From Sphingobium cyanobacteriorum (GTDB taxonomy: Bacteria > Pseudomonadota > Alphaproteobacteria > Sphingomonadales > Sphingomonadaceae): DNA of 64,000 nucleotides. The notes beneath the pieces were generated by a model, which was not told the DNA's origin, ran no database searches, and saw only the letters and a list, made by a program, of their open reading frames with translations. The translations under genes were made by a program, and so were the position numbers. Location: NCBI RefSeq assembly GCF_030580935.1, contig NZ_JAUQOM010000007.1:1-64000 (forward strand), in the 5' to 3' direction. Shown here piece after piece: positions 33,694 to 41,412 of the stretch (position 1 is the stretch's first letter; each line of letters begins with the position of its first letter).

Positions 33694-35277
33694 ATGAGGC
33701 AATTTTCCCAACTGCTCGACGGCCTGGTCTATACCCGCTCGCGCAACGCGAAGCTGAACCTGATCGCCGCCTATATGCGCGATGCGCCGGACCCGGACCG
33801 TGGCTGGGCGCTGGCCGCCCTGACCGGCAATCTCGACCTGAAAGCCGTGAAATCCTCAGCGATTGGCGAGATGATCCACGCCCGCACCGATCCCGTCCTC
33901 TATGAAATGAGTCGCGACTATGTCGGCGACCTGGCCGAAACTGTCGCGCTCCTCTGGCCCAAGCGGGAGGACCAGCCCGCCGAACTGGACGACGGCTCCC
34001 TCAGCCTGTCCGCCGTCATCGACCGCCTGCTTGGGCTGAGCCGCGCCGCCGCGCCGGACGCGCTGGCGCAGATGATGGATCATCTCGATTCCTCCGGTCG
34101 CTTCGCCCTGCTGAAACTCGCCACCGGGGGCCTGCGCGTCGGCATCTCCGCCCGCCTTGCCAAGACCGGCTTCGCCCAGGGCTTCGGCCTCGATGTCGAT
34201 GATGTGGAGCAGGTCTGGCACGCCCTCACCCCGCCCTACACCGCCCTGTTCGACTGGGCCGAAGGGCGCACCGGCCGCCCAGACCCCGAAGGCACGCCCT
34301 ATTTTCGCCCGTTCATGCTGGCGCATCCGCTGGAGGCCGACAGCGTCGACCTGAACGACTATGCCGCGGAATGGAAGTGGGACGGCATCCGCATCCAGAT
34401 TGTCGGAACCGGGCAGGAAACACGCCTTTACAGCCGCGCCGGGGACGATATCTCCGACAGCTTCCCCGAAATCGCCGATGCCTTTACCGGGCATGGCGTG
34501 CTGGACGGCGAACTGCTGGTCAGGGGCGATTTCCAGGGTGGCGAGGCGGCAAGCTTCAACGCGCTGCAACAGCGGCTGGGTCGCAAAGCCGTGACGGCGA
34601 AGATGATGGCCGACTATCCCGCCTTCGTGCGCCTTTACGACCTGCTGCTCGATGGGGACGAGGATTTGCGCGCGCTGTCCTGGACGGATCGCCGCGCCCG
34701 GCTGGAGGCCTATATGCCTTCGCTCGCATCCGACCGCTTCGACCTGTCCGCCGTCATCGACGCCCCGGACTTCGAAGCCCTTGCCGATATTCGCGCGGGC
34801 GCTCGCGACGCCGCGATCGAGGGCGTGATGCTCAAGCGCCGCGACAGCCCCTATGTCGCCGGACGCAAGGCTGCACTGTGGTATAAATGGAAACGCGATC
34901 CGCTGACCGCCGACTGCGTGATGATGTATGCCCAGCGCGGTCACGGCAAGCGCTCGTCCTTCTATTCCGACTATACGTTCGGCTGCTGGACGGCCGAGGG
35001 CGAGCTGCACCCGGTCGGGAAAGCCTATAGCGGCTTTACGGACGAGGAATTGAAATGGCTCGACCGCTTCGTGCGCCAGAATACGGTCAAGCGTTTCGGG
35101 CCGGTGCGGGAGGTCGAAAAGACGCTGGTGCTGGAAGTTGCGTTCGATTCCATCCACGACAGCAAGCGGCACAAGTCGGGCGTGGCCATGCGCTTTCCCC
35201 GCATCGCCCGCATCAGGAAGGACAAGCCGGCGGCGGAGGCGGATACGGTGGAGGGATTGAAGAAGCTGATCAGTTGA
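33694..35277 (+). CDS. ATP-dependent DNA ligase
   Basis: The 527-residue protein has an N-terminal DNA-binding domain (about 1-200), the adenylation domain with lysine motif I EWKWDGIRI (about residue 228), motifs LDGELLV and EGVMLKRRDSPY, and the motif V-containing ALWYKWKR. A C-terminal OB-fold domain follows. It is the single-domain-set ligase that accompanies the MBL exonuclease in bacterial repair operons, distinct from the essential NAD-dependent LigA. It probably functions in repair or end-joining. Confidence 0.93.
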   Translation: MRQFSQLLDGLVYTRSRNAKLNLIAAYMRDAPDPDRGWALAALTGNLDLKAVKSSAIGEMIHARTDPVLYEMSRDYVGDLAETVALLWPKREDQPAELDDGSLSLSAVIDRLLGLSRAAAPDALAQMMDHLDSSGRFALLKLATGGLRVGISARLAKTGFAQGFGLDVDDVEQVWHALTPPYTALFDWAEGRTGRPDPEGTPYFRPFMLAHPLEADSVDLNDYAAEWKWDGIRIQIVGTGQETRLYSRAGDDISDSFPEIADAFTGHGVLDGELLVRGDFQGGEAASFNALQQRLGRKAVTAKMMADYPAFVRLYDLLLDGDEDLRALSWTDRRARLEAYMPSLASDRFDLSAVIDAPDFEALADIRAGARDAAIEGVMLKRRDSPYVAGRKAALWYKWKRDPLTADCVMMYAQRGHGKRSSFYSDYTFGCWTAEGELHPVGKAYSGFTDEELKWLDRFVRQNTVKRFGPVREVEKTLVLEVAFDSIHDSKRHKSGVAMRFPRIARIRKDKPAAEADTVEGLKKLIS

Positions 35278-35305
35278 CGCAAGGTGGCGCGAAAGGAGAG
35301 CGGAT

Positions 35306-35653
35306 ATGCCCTACACCGGAAGCTGCCATTGCGGCGCCGTCACCTTCACGGTCGCGGCTGATACGCCGACGCAGGGAATGGTGTGCAACTGCTCCCATTG
35401 CAGCCGGAAGGGTTTCGTCCTGACCTTCGTGCCCGCAGACCAGTTCAGCCTGGACAGTGGTGCGGACCAACTGACCGACTATCTGTTCTACAAGCACGCC
35501 ATCACGCATCAATTCTGCAAGACCTGCGGAACGCAGGCCTTCGCGATCGGCCAATCGCCGCAGGGCGAGATGCGCGCGGTCAACCTGCGCTGCGTGCCAT
35601 CGATCGATATCGACGCGCTGACGATCCAGAAAGTCGACGGCGCCAGCTTCTGA
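35306..35653 (+). CDS. GFA-family zinc protein
   Basis: The 115-residue protein belongs to the glutathione-dependent formaldehyde-activating (GFA/CENP-V) family. It has the Cys ligands CHCG (7-10), CNCSHCSRKG (about 32) and CKTCGTQAF (about 72), which bind zinc. The family includes glutathione adducts of formaldehyde and many of unknown function, so activity is not assigned. It starts 28 bp after the ligase gene with a good ribosome-binding site (AAAGGAGAG). Confidence 0.88.
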   Translation: MPYTGSCHCGAVTFTVAADTPTQGMVCNCSHCSRKGFVLTFVPADQFSLDSGADQLTDYLFYKHAITHQFCKTCGTQAFAIGQSPQGEMRAVNLRCVPSIDIDALTIQKVDGASF

Positions 35654-35723
35654 CATACATATGAACGGGCCGACGGCATGGGGGTGCAGCCGTCGGCCCG
35701 TCGGCCTTCACATCATGACGGGA

Positions 35724-36287
35724 TCAGGGCATCAGCACCGTGTCGACGACGTGAATGACACCGTTGGACTGATTGACGTCCGCGATCGTGATCTTGGCGG
35801 AACCGCCCTTGGCATCGGTGACATACCAGTCCGAACCCTTCTGCCATACGGTCAGCGTTTCGCCCTGGGCCGTGGTCAGCATGGCCTTGCCGCCATTGGC
35901 CGCAGCTTTGGCGGCGATGTCCTTGGCGTTCATCTTGCCCGGCACGACATGATAAGTCAGAACGCTCGTCAGCGTGGCCTTGTTTTCCGGCTTCAGCAGC
36001 GTGTCGACCGTGCCCGCCGGCAATTTGGCGAATGCGGCATTTGTCGGCGCGAACACCGTGAACGGCCCGGCGCCCTTGAGCGTTTCGACCAGTCCGGCGG
36101 CCTTGACGGCAGCGACCAGCGTGGTGTGGTCCTTGGAATTGACGGCATTGTCGACAATGTCCTTGGTGGGATACATCGCCGCGCCGCCGACCATCGGATT
36201 TTCGGCCATCGCCGCATGGGCGATCCCGCCGCCGCTGACGGCCAGAGCCATGCTGGCGAGCGCGATTGTCACAGGGGTGAATTTCAT
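35724..36287 (-). CDS. Exported fasciclin-domain protein
   Basis: The protein of about 187 residues has a signal peptide (MKFTPVTIALASMALAVSGGGIAHA) and one fasciclin (FAS1) domain. The domain carries the H1 motif GPFTVFAPTNAAFAKLP and the H2 region LTYHVVPGK, ending VIHVVDTVLMP. FAS1 proteins are secreted or cell-surface adhesion-type proteins. ATG at 36287 is chosen because the longer upstream frame lacks a signal and runs through the promoter. It is transcribed alone and is divergent from the polyamine genes. Confidence 0.9.
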   Translation of the reverse strand: MKFTPVTIALASMALAVSGGGIAHAAMAENPMVGGAAMYPTKDIVDNAVNSKDHTTLVAAVKAAGLVETLKGAGPFTVFAPTNAAFAKLPAGTVDTLLKPENKATLTSVLTYHVVPGKMNAKDIAAKAAANGGKAMLTTAQGETLTVWQKGSDWYVTDAKGGSAKITIADVNQSNGVIHVVDTVLMP

Positions 36288-36490
36288 AGGAACATCCTTC
36301 CGCATCTTGGCACCCCAGAAGGGTCGGGATGCGCGGCAGATACGCCTGACCTTGGCCAATGGATGCACATATGACCTAAAGGGCACAGCCTTGGCCCGCA
36401 CCATCATACTGCGTCTTTGCGCTGTCACGCGACGTCCCTATATGGGCGCTTTCGCGCGTCGGGCGCGACCATAGGGATGGAGCAGTTGAA

Positions 36491-37696
36491 TTGAGCAAGG
36501 TTCTGGTCATCGGCGCAGGCGGCGTCGGGTCTGTCGCGGTCCACAAGATGGCGATGAACAGCGATATTTTCAGCCATATCACCCTCGCCAGCCGCCGCCT
36601 GGTGAGTTGCGAAAAGGTCGCCGAATCGGTGAAGGCGCGAACCGGCGTGACGATCGACGTGGCCCAGGTGGACGCCGACAATGTCGCCGAAACGATCGCG
36701 CTCATTGAAAAGGTGCAGCCCAAGCTGGTCGTCAACCTCGCCCTGCCCTATCAGGATCTGGCGATCATGGACGCCTGCCTCGCGACCAGGACCGATTATC
36801 TCGACACCGCCAATTACGAACCGCGCGACACGCCCAAATTCGAATATAGCTGGCAATGGGCCTATCAGGAGCGCTTCCGGGAAGCGGGCATCATGGCGCT
36901 GCTGGGATCGGGCTTTGACCCCGGCGTCACCAGCGTCTTTGCCGGCTATATCAAGAAGCATCTGCTCGACACGATCGACACGCTCGACATTCTCGACTGC
37001 AATGGCGGCGACCATGGCCAGCATTTCGCGACCAACTTCAACCCGGAAATCAACATCCGCGAAGTGACCGCCCCGTCGCGCCACTGGGCGAATGGCGAAT
37101 GGGTTGAAGGACCGGCGTTGAGCCACAAGCAGACGTTCGACTTCGACCAGGTCGGGCCGAAGAACATGTATCTCATGTATCATGAGGAACTGGAAAGCCT
37201 CGCCAAATTCTACCCTGAAATCAAACGCATCCGTTTCTGGATGACCTTTGGCGACGCTTATTTGAAGCATCTCGAAGTGCTCCAGAATGTCGGCATGACC
37301 CGGATCGACCCGGTGATGTATGAAGGCAAGGAAATCATCCCGCTCCAGTTCCTCAAAGCCGTGCTGCCCGAACCGTCCAGCCTGGGTTCCACGACGAAGG
37401 GCAAGACCAATATCGGCGACATCGCCACCGGCCGGAAGGACGGCACGGAAAAGACCGTCTATGTCTATCAGGTCTGCGACCATGAGGACGCCTATGCCGA
37501 AACCGGCAATCAGGCGGTCAGTTACACCACCGGCGTCCCCGCGATGATCGGCGCGGCGCTGATGCTGACCGGCGCGTGGAAAGGGGAAGGCGTGTTCAAT
37601 ATCGAACAGTTCGATCCTGATCCCTTCATGAATATGCTGAACAAGCATGGCCTGCCCTGGCAGGTGAAGGAACTGGACGCCCCGCTGGATTTCTGA
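36491..37696 (+). CDS. Carboxynorspermidine/carboxyspermidine synthase
   Basis: The 401-residue saccharopine-dehydrogenase-like protein has an NAD(P) motif VIGAGGVGSVAVHKMA and matches the carboxynorspermidine (carboxyspermidine) dehydrogenase group. It condenses putrescine or diaminopropane with aspartate semialdehyde and reduces the imine. The start is TTG at 36491, with GGAG about 9 bases upstream and no better start in frame. It heads a spermidine pathway completed by nspC and the decarboxylase downstream, the alternative to SAM-decarboxylase-based synthesis. Confidence 0.93.
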   Translation: MSKVLVIGAGGVGSVAVHKMAMNSDIFSHITLASRRLVSCEKVAESVKARTGVTIDVAQVDADNVAETIALIEKVQPKLVVNLALPYQDLAIMDACLATRTDYLDTANYEPRDTPKFEYSWQWAYQERFREAGIMALLGSGFDPGVTSVFAGYIKKHLLDTIDTLDILDCNGGDHGQHFATNFNPEINIREVTAPSRHWANGEWVEGPALSHKQTFDFDQVGPKNMYLMYHEELESLAKFYPEIKRIRFWMTFGDAYLKHLEVLQNVGMTRIDPVMYEGKEIIPLQFLKAVLPEPSSLGSTTKGKTNIGDIATGRKDGTEKTVYVYQVCDHEDAYAETGNQAVSYTTGVPAMIGAALMLTGAWKGEGVFNIEQFDPDPFMNMLNKHGLPWQVKELDAPLDF

Positions 37697-37713
37697 CGAT
37701 CCCGGCAGGGATC

Positions 37714-37792
37714 GTCACCCCAGCGAAGGTTGGGGTCTCGTGCGGCCACGCCGTGCCCTCTCGCCTGAGACCCCAGCCTTCGCTGGGGTGAC
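37714..37792. repeat. Intergenic palindromic repeat pair
   Basis: Arms of 26 bp at 37714-37739 and 37767-37792 are inverted repeats with one mismatch (cores CACCCCAGCGAAGG and CCTTCGCTGGGGTG) around a 27-bp loop. The unit resembles palindromic repeats common between sphingomonad genes. It sits between the two polyamine genes and may attenuate or stabilise the transcript. Confidence 0.85.
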
Positions 37793-37804
37793 GGAGTCAT
37801 TGTT

Positions 37805-38992
37805 ATGGAAACCAAGGCCGGCGATCCCGCCGCTTTCGCCCGCTTCGACCTTTACCGCGTCCCCTCGCCCGCCTTCGTGGTGGACGAGGTAGCGGTCCGC
37901 CGCAACCTCGCCATCCTGCGCGACATCGGTGACCGCGCCGGGATCAAGGTGCTGGGCGCGCTCAAGGCTTTTTCCATGTGGTCGCTCGGCGGCGTGGTCG
38001 CCGAATATCTCGATGGGGTCTGCGCTTCGGGCATTTATGAAGCGCGCCTCGGCCGGGAAGAATATGGCGGCCCGCATAATGACAGGGAAGTCGCGACCTA
38101 TTGCGCCGCCTACAAACCCGATGACCTGGCCGAAATCCTGAAAATTTCCGATCATGTCATCTTCAACAGCCCCGGCCAGATCGCGCGGCTGAAACCCGTC
38201 ATCGACACCGCGCGCAGCAACGGTGTGAACTTCGACATCGGCCTGCGCCTAAACCCCCTCCACCCGGAGGGCGAGGTGCCCAAATATGACCCGTCTCAAC
38301 CGCACAGCCGCCTGGGCTTCCCGGTCGACCAGCTACGCCCCCACCATCTCGACGGCGTCGACGGCCTGCACATCCATAATCTGTGCGAACAGGATTTCGC
38401 ACCGCTGGCCCGCACCTGGGCGGCGATCGAACCCTATGTCATGCCGCATGTCGCGGGCCTCAAATGGCTCAATTTCGGCGGCGGTCATCATGTTACCCGC
38501 GCCGACTACCAGATTGACGACCTCGTTGCCTTCCTCCAGCGGATCAAGGCGCAGACCGGCCTCGAACTCTATATCGAGCCGGGCGAAGCGATGGCGCTCG
38601 ACGCCGGCATCCTCGTGGGCGAAATCCTCGACGTGATCGACAATGGCATGGCCGTCGCCATCACCGACATCAGCGCCACCTGCCACATGCCCGATGTGAT
38701 CGAGGCACCCTATCGCCCCGCGATGCTGCATGAACCGGACGAAGGGCCGATCACGCGACTCGGCGGCCCGTCCTGCCTCGCCGGCGACATCATCGGCGAC
38801 TATCGAATCCCCGGCGGGGCCGAACCGGGCGCACGCATCGCCTTCCTCGACCAGGCCCATTATTCGATGGTAAAGACCAATAACTTCAACGGCGTGCCGC
38901 TCCCGGCCATCTGGCTGTGGAACAGCGAAAGCGACAAACTCCAGCAAATCCGCGCCTTTTCCTACGCCGATTTCAAGACCCGTCTCTCGTAA
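37805..38992 (+). CDS. nspC: Carboxynorspermidine decarboxylase
   Basis: The 395-residue fold III PLP enzyme matches NspC. It has the PLP Lys in KVLGALKAFSMW (about residue 55), GGGHHVTR (about 225), EPGEAMAL and a late ATCHMPDVIEAP region containing the catalytic Cys. It removes the carboxyl group from carboxynorspermidine or carboxyspermidine to give norspermidine or spermidine. It lies 108 bp after the synthase gene across the palindromic repeat, in the same direction. Confidence 0.95.
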   Translation: METKAGDPAAFARFDLYRVPSPAFVVDEVAVRRNLAILRDIGDRAGIKVLGALKAFSMWSLGGVVAEYLDGVCASGIYEARLGREEYGGPHNDREVATYCAAYKPDDLAEILKISDHVIFNSPGQIARLKPVIDTARSNGVNFDIGLRLNPLHPEGEVPKYDPSQPHSRLGFPVDQLRPHHLDGVDGLHIHNLCEQDFAPLARTWAAIEPYVMPHVAGLKWLNFGGGHHVTRADYQIDDLVAFLQRIKAQTGLELYIEPGEAMALDAGILVGEILDVIDNGMAVAITDISATCHMPDVIEAPYRPAMLHEPDEGPITRLGGPSCLAGDIIGDYRIPGGAEPGARIAFLDQAHYSMVKTNNFNGVPLPAIWLWNSESDKLQQIRAFSYADFKTRLS

Positions 38993-39139
38993 CGCACGTT
39001 TCGTAGCCATCCGCGCAATAAATTTTCACACGCGCTTTACAGGGGGGACCCCTCCGCATATATCGGCCGTCCGCTGCCCCATGGGACTTCCACCGCAAGG
39101 CAGCTTATTCGCCCTGAACTACACTGGAGGTCCCTTGAA

Positions 39140-40342
39140 TTGCACAAGCATCCTAGCGCGCTGGGGGTAGCGACCACCCTCAAACCGGCAGCTCCGGTAA
39201 CGCTGATTCGTCCCGACGCCGCGGCGCGGGCCGCCCGTTTCTTCGTCGAGAAGTTTCCGGGCCGCTCGCTCTATGCGGTCAAGGCGAACCCGTCACCTGA
39301 CCTGATCCGCACCTTGTTCGCCAACGGGGTCACGCATTTCGACGTGGCTTCGATCGCCGAAGTGCGGCTGGTCGCCGAAACGCTGGCGGGCGAGGATGGC
39401 GTGAAGCTCTGCTTCATGCACCCGGTCAAGGCCGAGGAAGCGATAGCGGAAGCCTATCATGTGTATGGCGTGCGCACTTTCTCGCTCGACACGATGGACG
39501 AGCTGGAAAAGATCATGCGCGCCACCGATGGCGCGACCGATCTGGAACTGTGCGTGCGTCTGCGCGTGTCGTCCGAACATAGCGAACTCTCCCTCGCGTC
39601 GAAATTCGGCGCGGAACTGGGCGAGACCCGCGAACTGCTGATGGCCACCCGCCAGGCCGCCGATGCGCTGGGCATCTGCTTCCATGTCGGCAGCCAGGCG
39701 ATGAGCCCGCAAGCCTATAGCGACGCGATCGAACGTGTCCGCGCCGCGATCGTCGATGCGGCTGTCACCGTCGACATCATCGACGTAGGCGGCGGCTTCC
39801 CGTCCATCTATCCGGGCATGGAGCCGGTCGCGCTCGAAAATTATTTCGAAGCGATCCATCGCGGCTTCGAAAGCCTGCCGGTCAGCTATTCGTCGGAACT
39901 GTGGTGCGAACCCGGCCGCGCGCTGTCGGCGGAATATAGCTCGATCATCGTGCGGGTGGAGCGTCGTCGCGGCACCGAACTCTACATCACCGACGGCGCC
40001 TATGGCGCGCTGTTCGATGCGGCGCATATCGGCTGGCGCTTCCCTGTCGCCCTGCTGCGCGAGGATCAGAGCGAGGAGGAACTGACCGCCTTCTCCTTCT
40101 ATGGTCCGACCTGCGACGACATGGACCATATGGTCGGCCCGTTCATGCTCCCCGCGGACGTGACCGTGGGCGACTATATCGAAATCGGGATGCTCGGCGC
40201 CTATGGCGCGGCGATGCGGACCGGCTTCAACGGCTTCACGTCGCAAGCCACGATCGAGGTCGGGGATGAGCCGATGGCCAGCCTCTACACCGAAGTCGCA
40301 CCCGTCCGCCGCCGCGCCAACGTCATCAAACTGGGCAAATAA
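39140..40342 (+). CDS. Ornithine/lysine decarboxylase, type III fold
   Basis: The 400-residue protein is an alanine-racemase-fold decarboxylase. It has PLP Lys in SLYAVKANP (about residue 53), a Gly-rich phosphate-binding region DVGGGFPSIYP (about 216), WCEPGRAL (about 256) and the substrate-binding YGPTCDDMDHM (about 318) with its catalytic Cys. It makes putrescine from ornithine (possibly cadaverine from lysine). Putrescine would feed the synthase encoded upstream. The start is TTG at 39140 with GGAGG 9 bases upstream. Confidence 0.94.
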   Translation: MHKHPSALGVATTLKPAAPVTLIRPDAAARAARFFVEKFPGRSLYAVKANPSPDLIRTLFANGVTHFDVASIAEVRLVAETLAGEDGVKLCFMHPVKAEEAIAEAYHVYGVRTFSLDTMDELEKIMRATDGATDLELCVRLRVSSEHSELSLASKFGAELGETRELLMATRQAADALGICFHVGSQAMSPQAYSDAIERVRAAIVDAAVTVDIIDVGGGFPSIYPGMEPVALENYFEAIHRGFESLPVSYSSELWCEPGRALSAEYSSIIVRVERRRGTELYITDGAYGALFDAAHIGWRFPVALLREDQSEEELTAFSFYGPTCDDMDHMVGPFMLPADVTVGDYIEIGMLGAYGAAMRTGFNGFTSQATIEVGDEPMASLYTEVAPVRRRANVIKLGK

Positions 40343-40366
40343 GCCAGCCCCCCTTTCGGGAAAGCC

Positions 40367-40416
40367 CTGGAGCGCGCGGCATTGAATCGGATGCAGGCCG
40401 CGCGCTCCAGTTTTTT
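40367..40416 (+). terminator. Strong intrinsic terminator after the decarboxylase gene
   Basis: Perfect 14-bp arms at 40367-40380 and 40397-40410 (CTGGAGCGCGCGGC and its complement) are followed by TTTTTT at 40411-40416. It lies 25 bp after the stop codon and forms part of the dispersed repeat copy 2. Confidence 0.88.
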
Positions 40417-40466
40417 CCGTACCATTTCTGACGGAAAAGCGGCTCCCGCTTTTTTGCACGATGCTC
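40371..40466 (-). repeat. Dispersed intergenic repeat, copy 2
   Basis: Read on the minus strand, this element starts GAGCATCGTGC and ends GCCGCGCGCT, aligning with 29319-29415. It lies in opposite orientation and includes the terminator hairpin. Both copies sit downstream of genes, suggesting mobile palindromic repeats that also act as terminators. Confidence 0.7.
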
Positions 40467-40530
40467 GAAAATTGTTGGGCGAAGCCATATCGGGGGTTGC
40501 GGTTTCGGGCAGGGACGCCACCTTGCGCCC

Positions 40531-41289
40531 GTGTCCAAATCCGCTCCCCCCCCTGCTCTCGCCCTCCTTCCGCCACCGATCACCTTGTTGACCGGCGCGG
40601 CGCTGTTCCTCGACTTCGACGGAACCCTGGCGCCGATTGCCCCTACACCCGATGATGTGGCGGTTGATGACGATCTGCTTGCTCTGCTGGCCCGGCTGCG
40701 CGACCGGCTGGATGGACGGCTGGCGATCGTCAGCGGTCGTTCCATTGCCACCCTGCGCGCGCTGGGGTTTGGCGATTTCCTGCTGGCCGGCACCCATGGA
40801 CTGGAGTTCGCCCGCCCCGGCGCGCCGGTTGACGCCCCGCCCCGCCTGCCTGCAATCGATGCGGTGGAGGCCGCCTTCCACGCCTTTGCCGACGACAAGC
40901 CCGGCCTGCTGGTCGAACGCAAGACGATCAGCGTCGGCCTGCATTTCCGGGGTGGCCCGACCTGGGCGGATCAGGCCGGGGCACTGGCCCGGACCCTCGC
41001 CGAAAAGCACGATCTTGCCGTTCAGCACGGCAAGATGCTGTACGAACTGCGTCCGGGCGGCGCCGACAAGGGCAGCGCCCTGCACGCCCTGATGCAATGT
41101 CCGCCGATGGCGGGCGGCGTTCCCATATTCATCGGCGACGATGTGACCGACGAAGAAGGCTTCGCCGCCGCCACCGAACTGGGCGGCGCGGGCATATTGG
41201 TGGGCGCGCCGCGACCGACGCTGGCGACTTTCTCTTTGGAACAGGTTGCTGCCGTCAGGCATTATCTTGCCGAAGGGGTTGCTGGTTAA
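40531..41289 (+). CDS. otsB: Trehalose-6-phosphate phosphatase
   Basis: The 252-residue HAD-family phosphatase has motif I ALFLDFDGTLAPIAPTP (catalytic Asp pair, about residue 28), the SGR motif (IVSGRSIATL), and the metal-binding GDDVTDEEGF (about 203). It converts trehalose-6-phosphate made by OtsA into trehalose, a compatible solute. GTG at 40531 is the start. It is first in an operon with a GH15 enzyme and otsA, all on the plus strand. Confidence 0.95.
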   Translation: MSKSAPPPALALLPPPITLLTGAALFLDFDGTLAPIAPTPDDVAVDDDLLALLARLRDRLDGRLAIVSGRSIATLRALGFGDFLLAGTHGLEFARPGAPVDAPPRLPAIDAVEAAFHAFADDKPGLLVERKTISVGLHFRGGPTWADQAGALARTLAEKHDLAVQHGKMLYELRPGGADKGSALHALMQCPPMAGGVPIFIGDDVTDEEGFAAATELGGAGILVGAPRPTLATFSLEQVAAVRHYLAEGVAG

Positions 41290-41412
41290 GGCCGGCAGCC
41301 CTTGCCGTGAGAGCGAAAGGGCAGACCGATCAGCAATAGCAGCGACACCCATATTGGCAGGAACGAGCGAACGCTCGACCTCTGGCCCATCGGCAATTGT
41401 CAGGCTTCGGCA

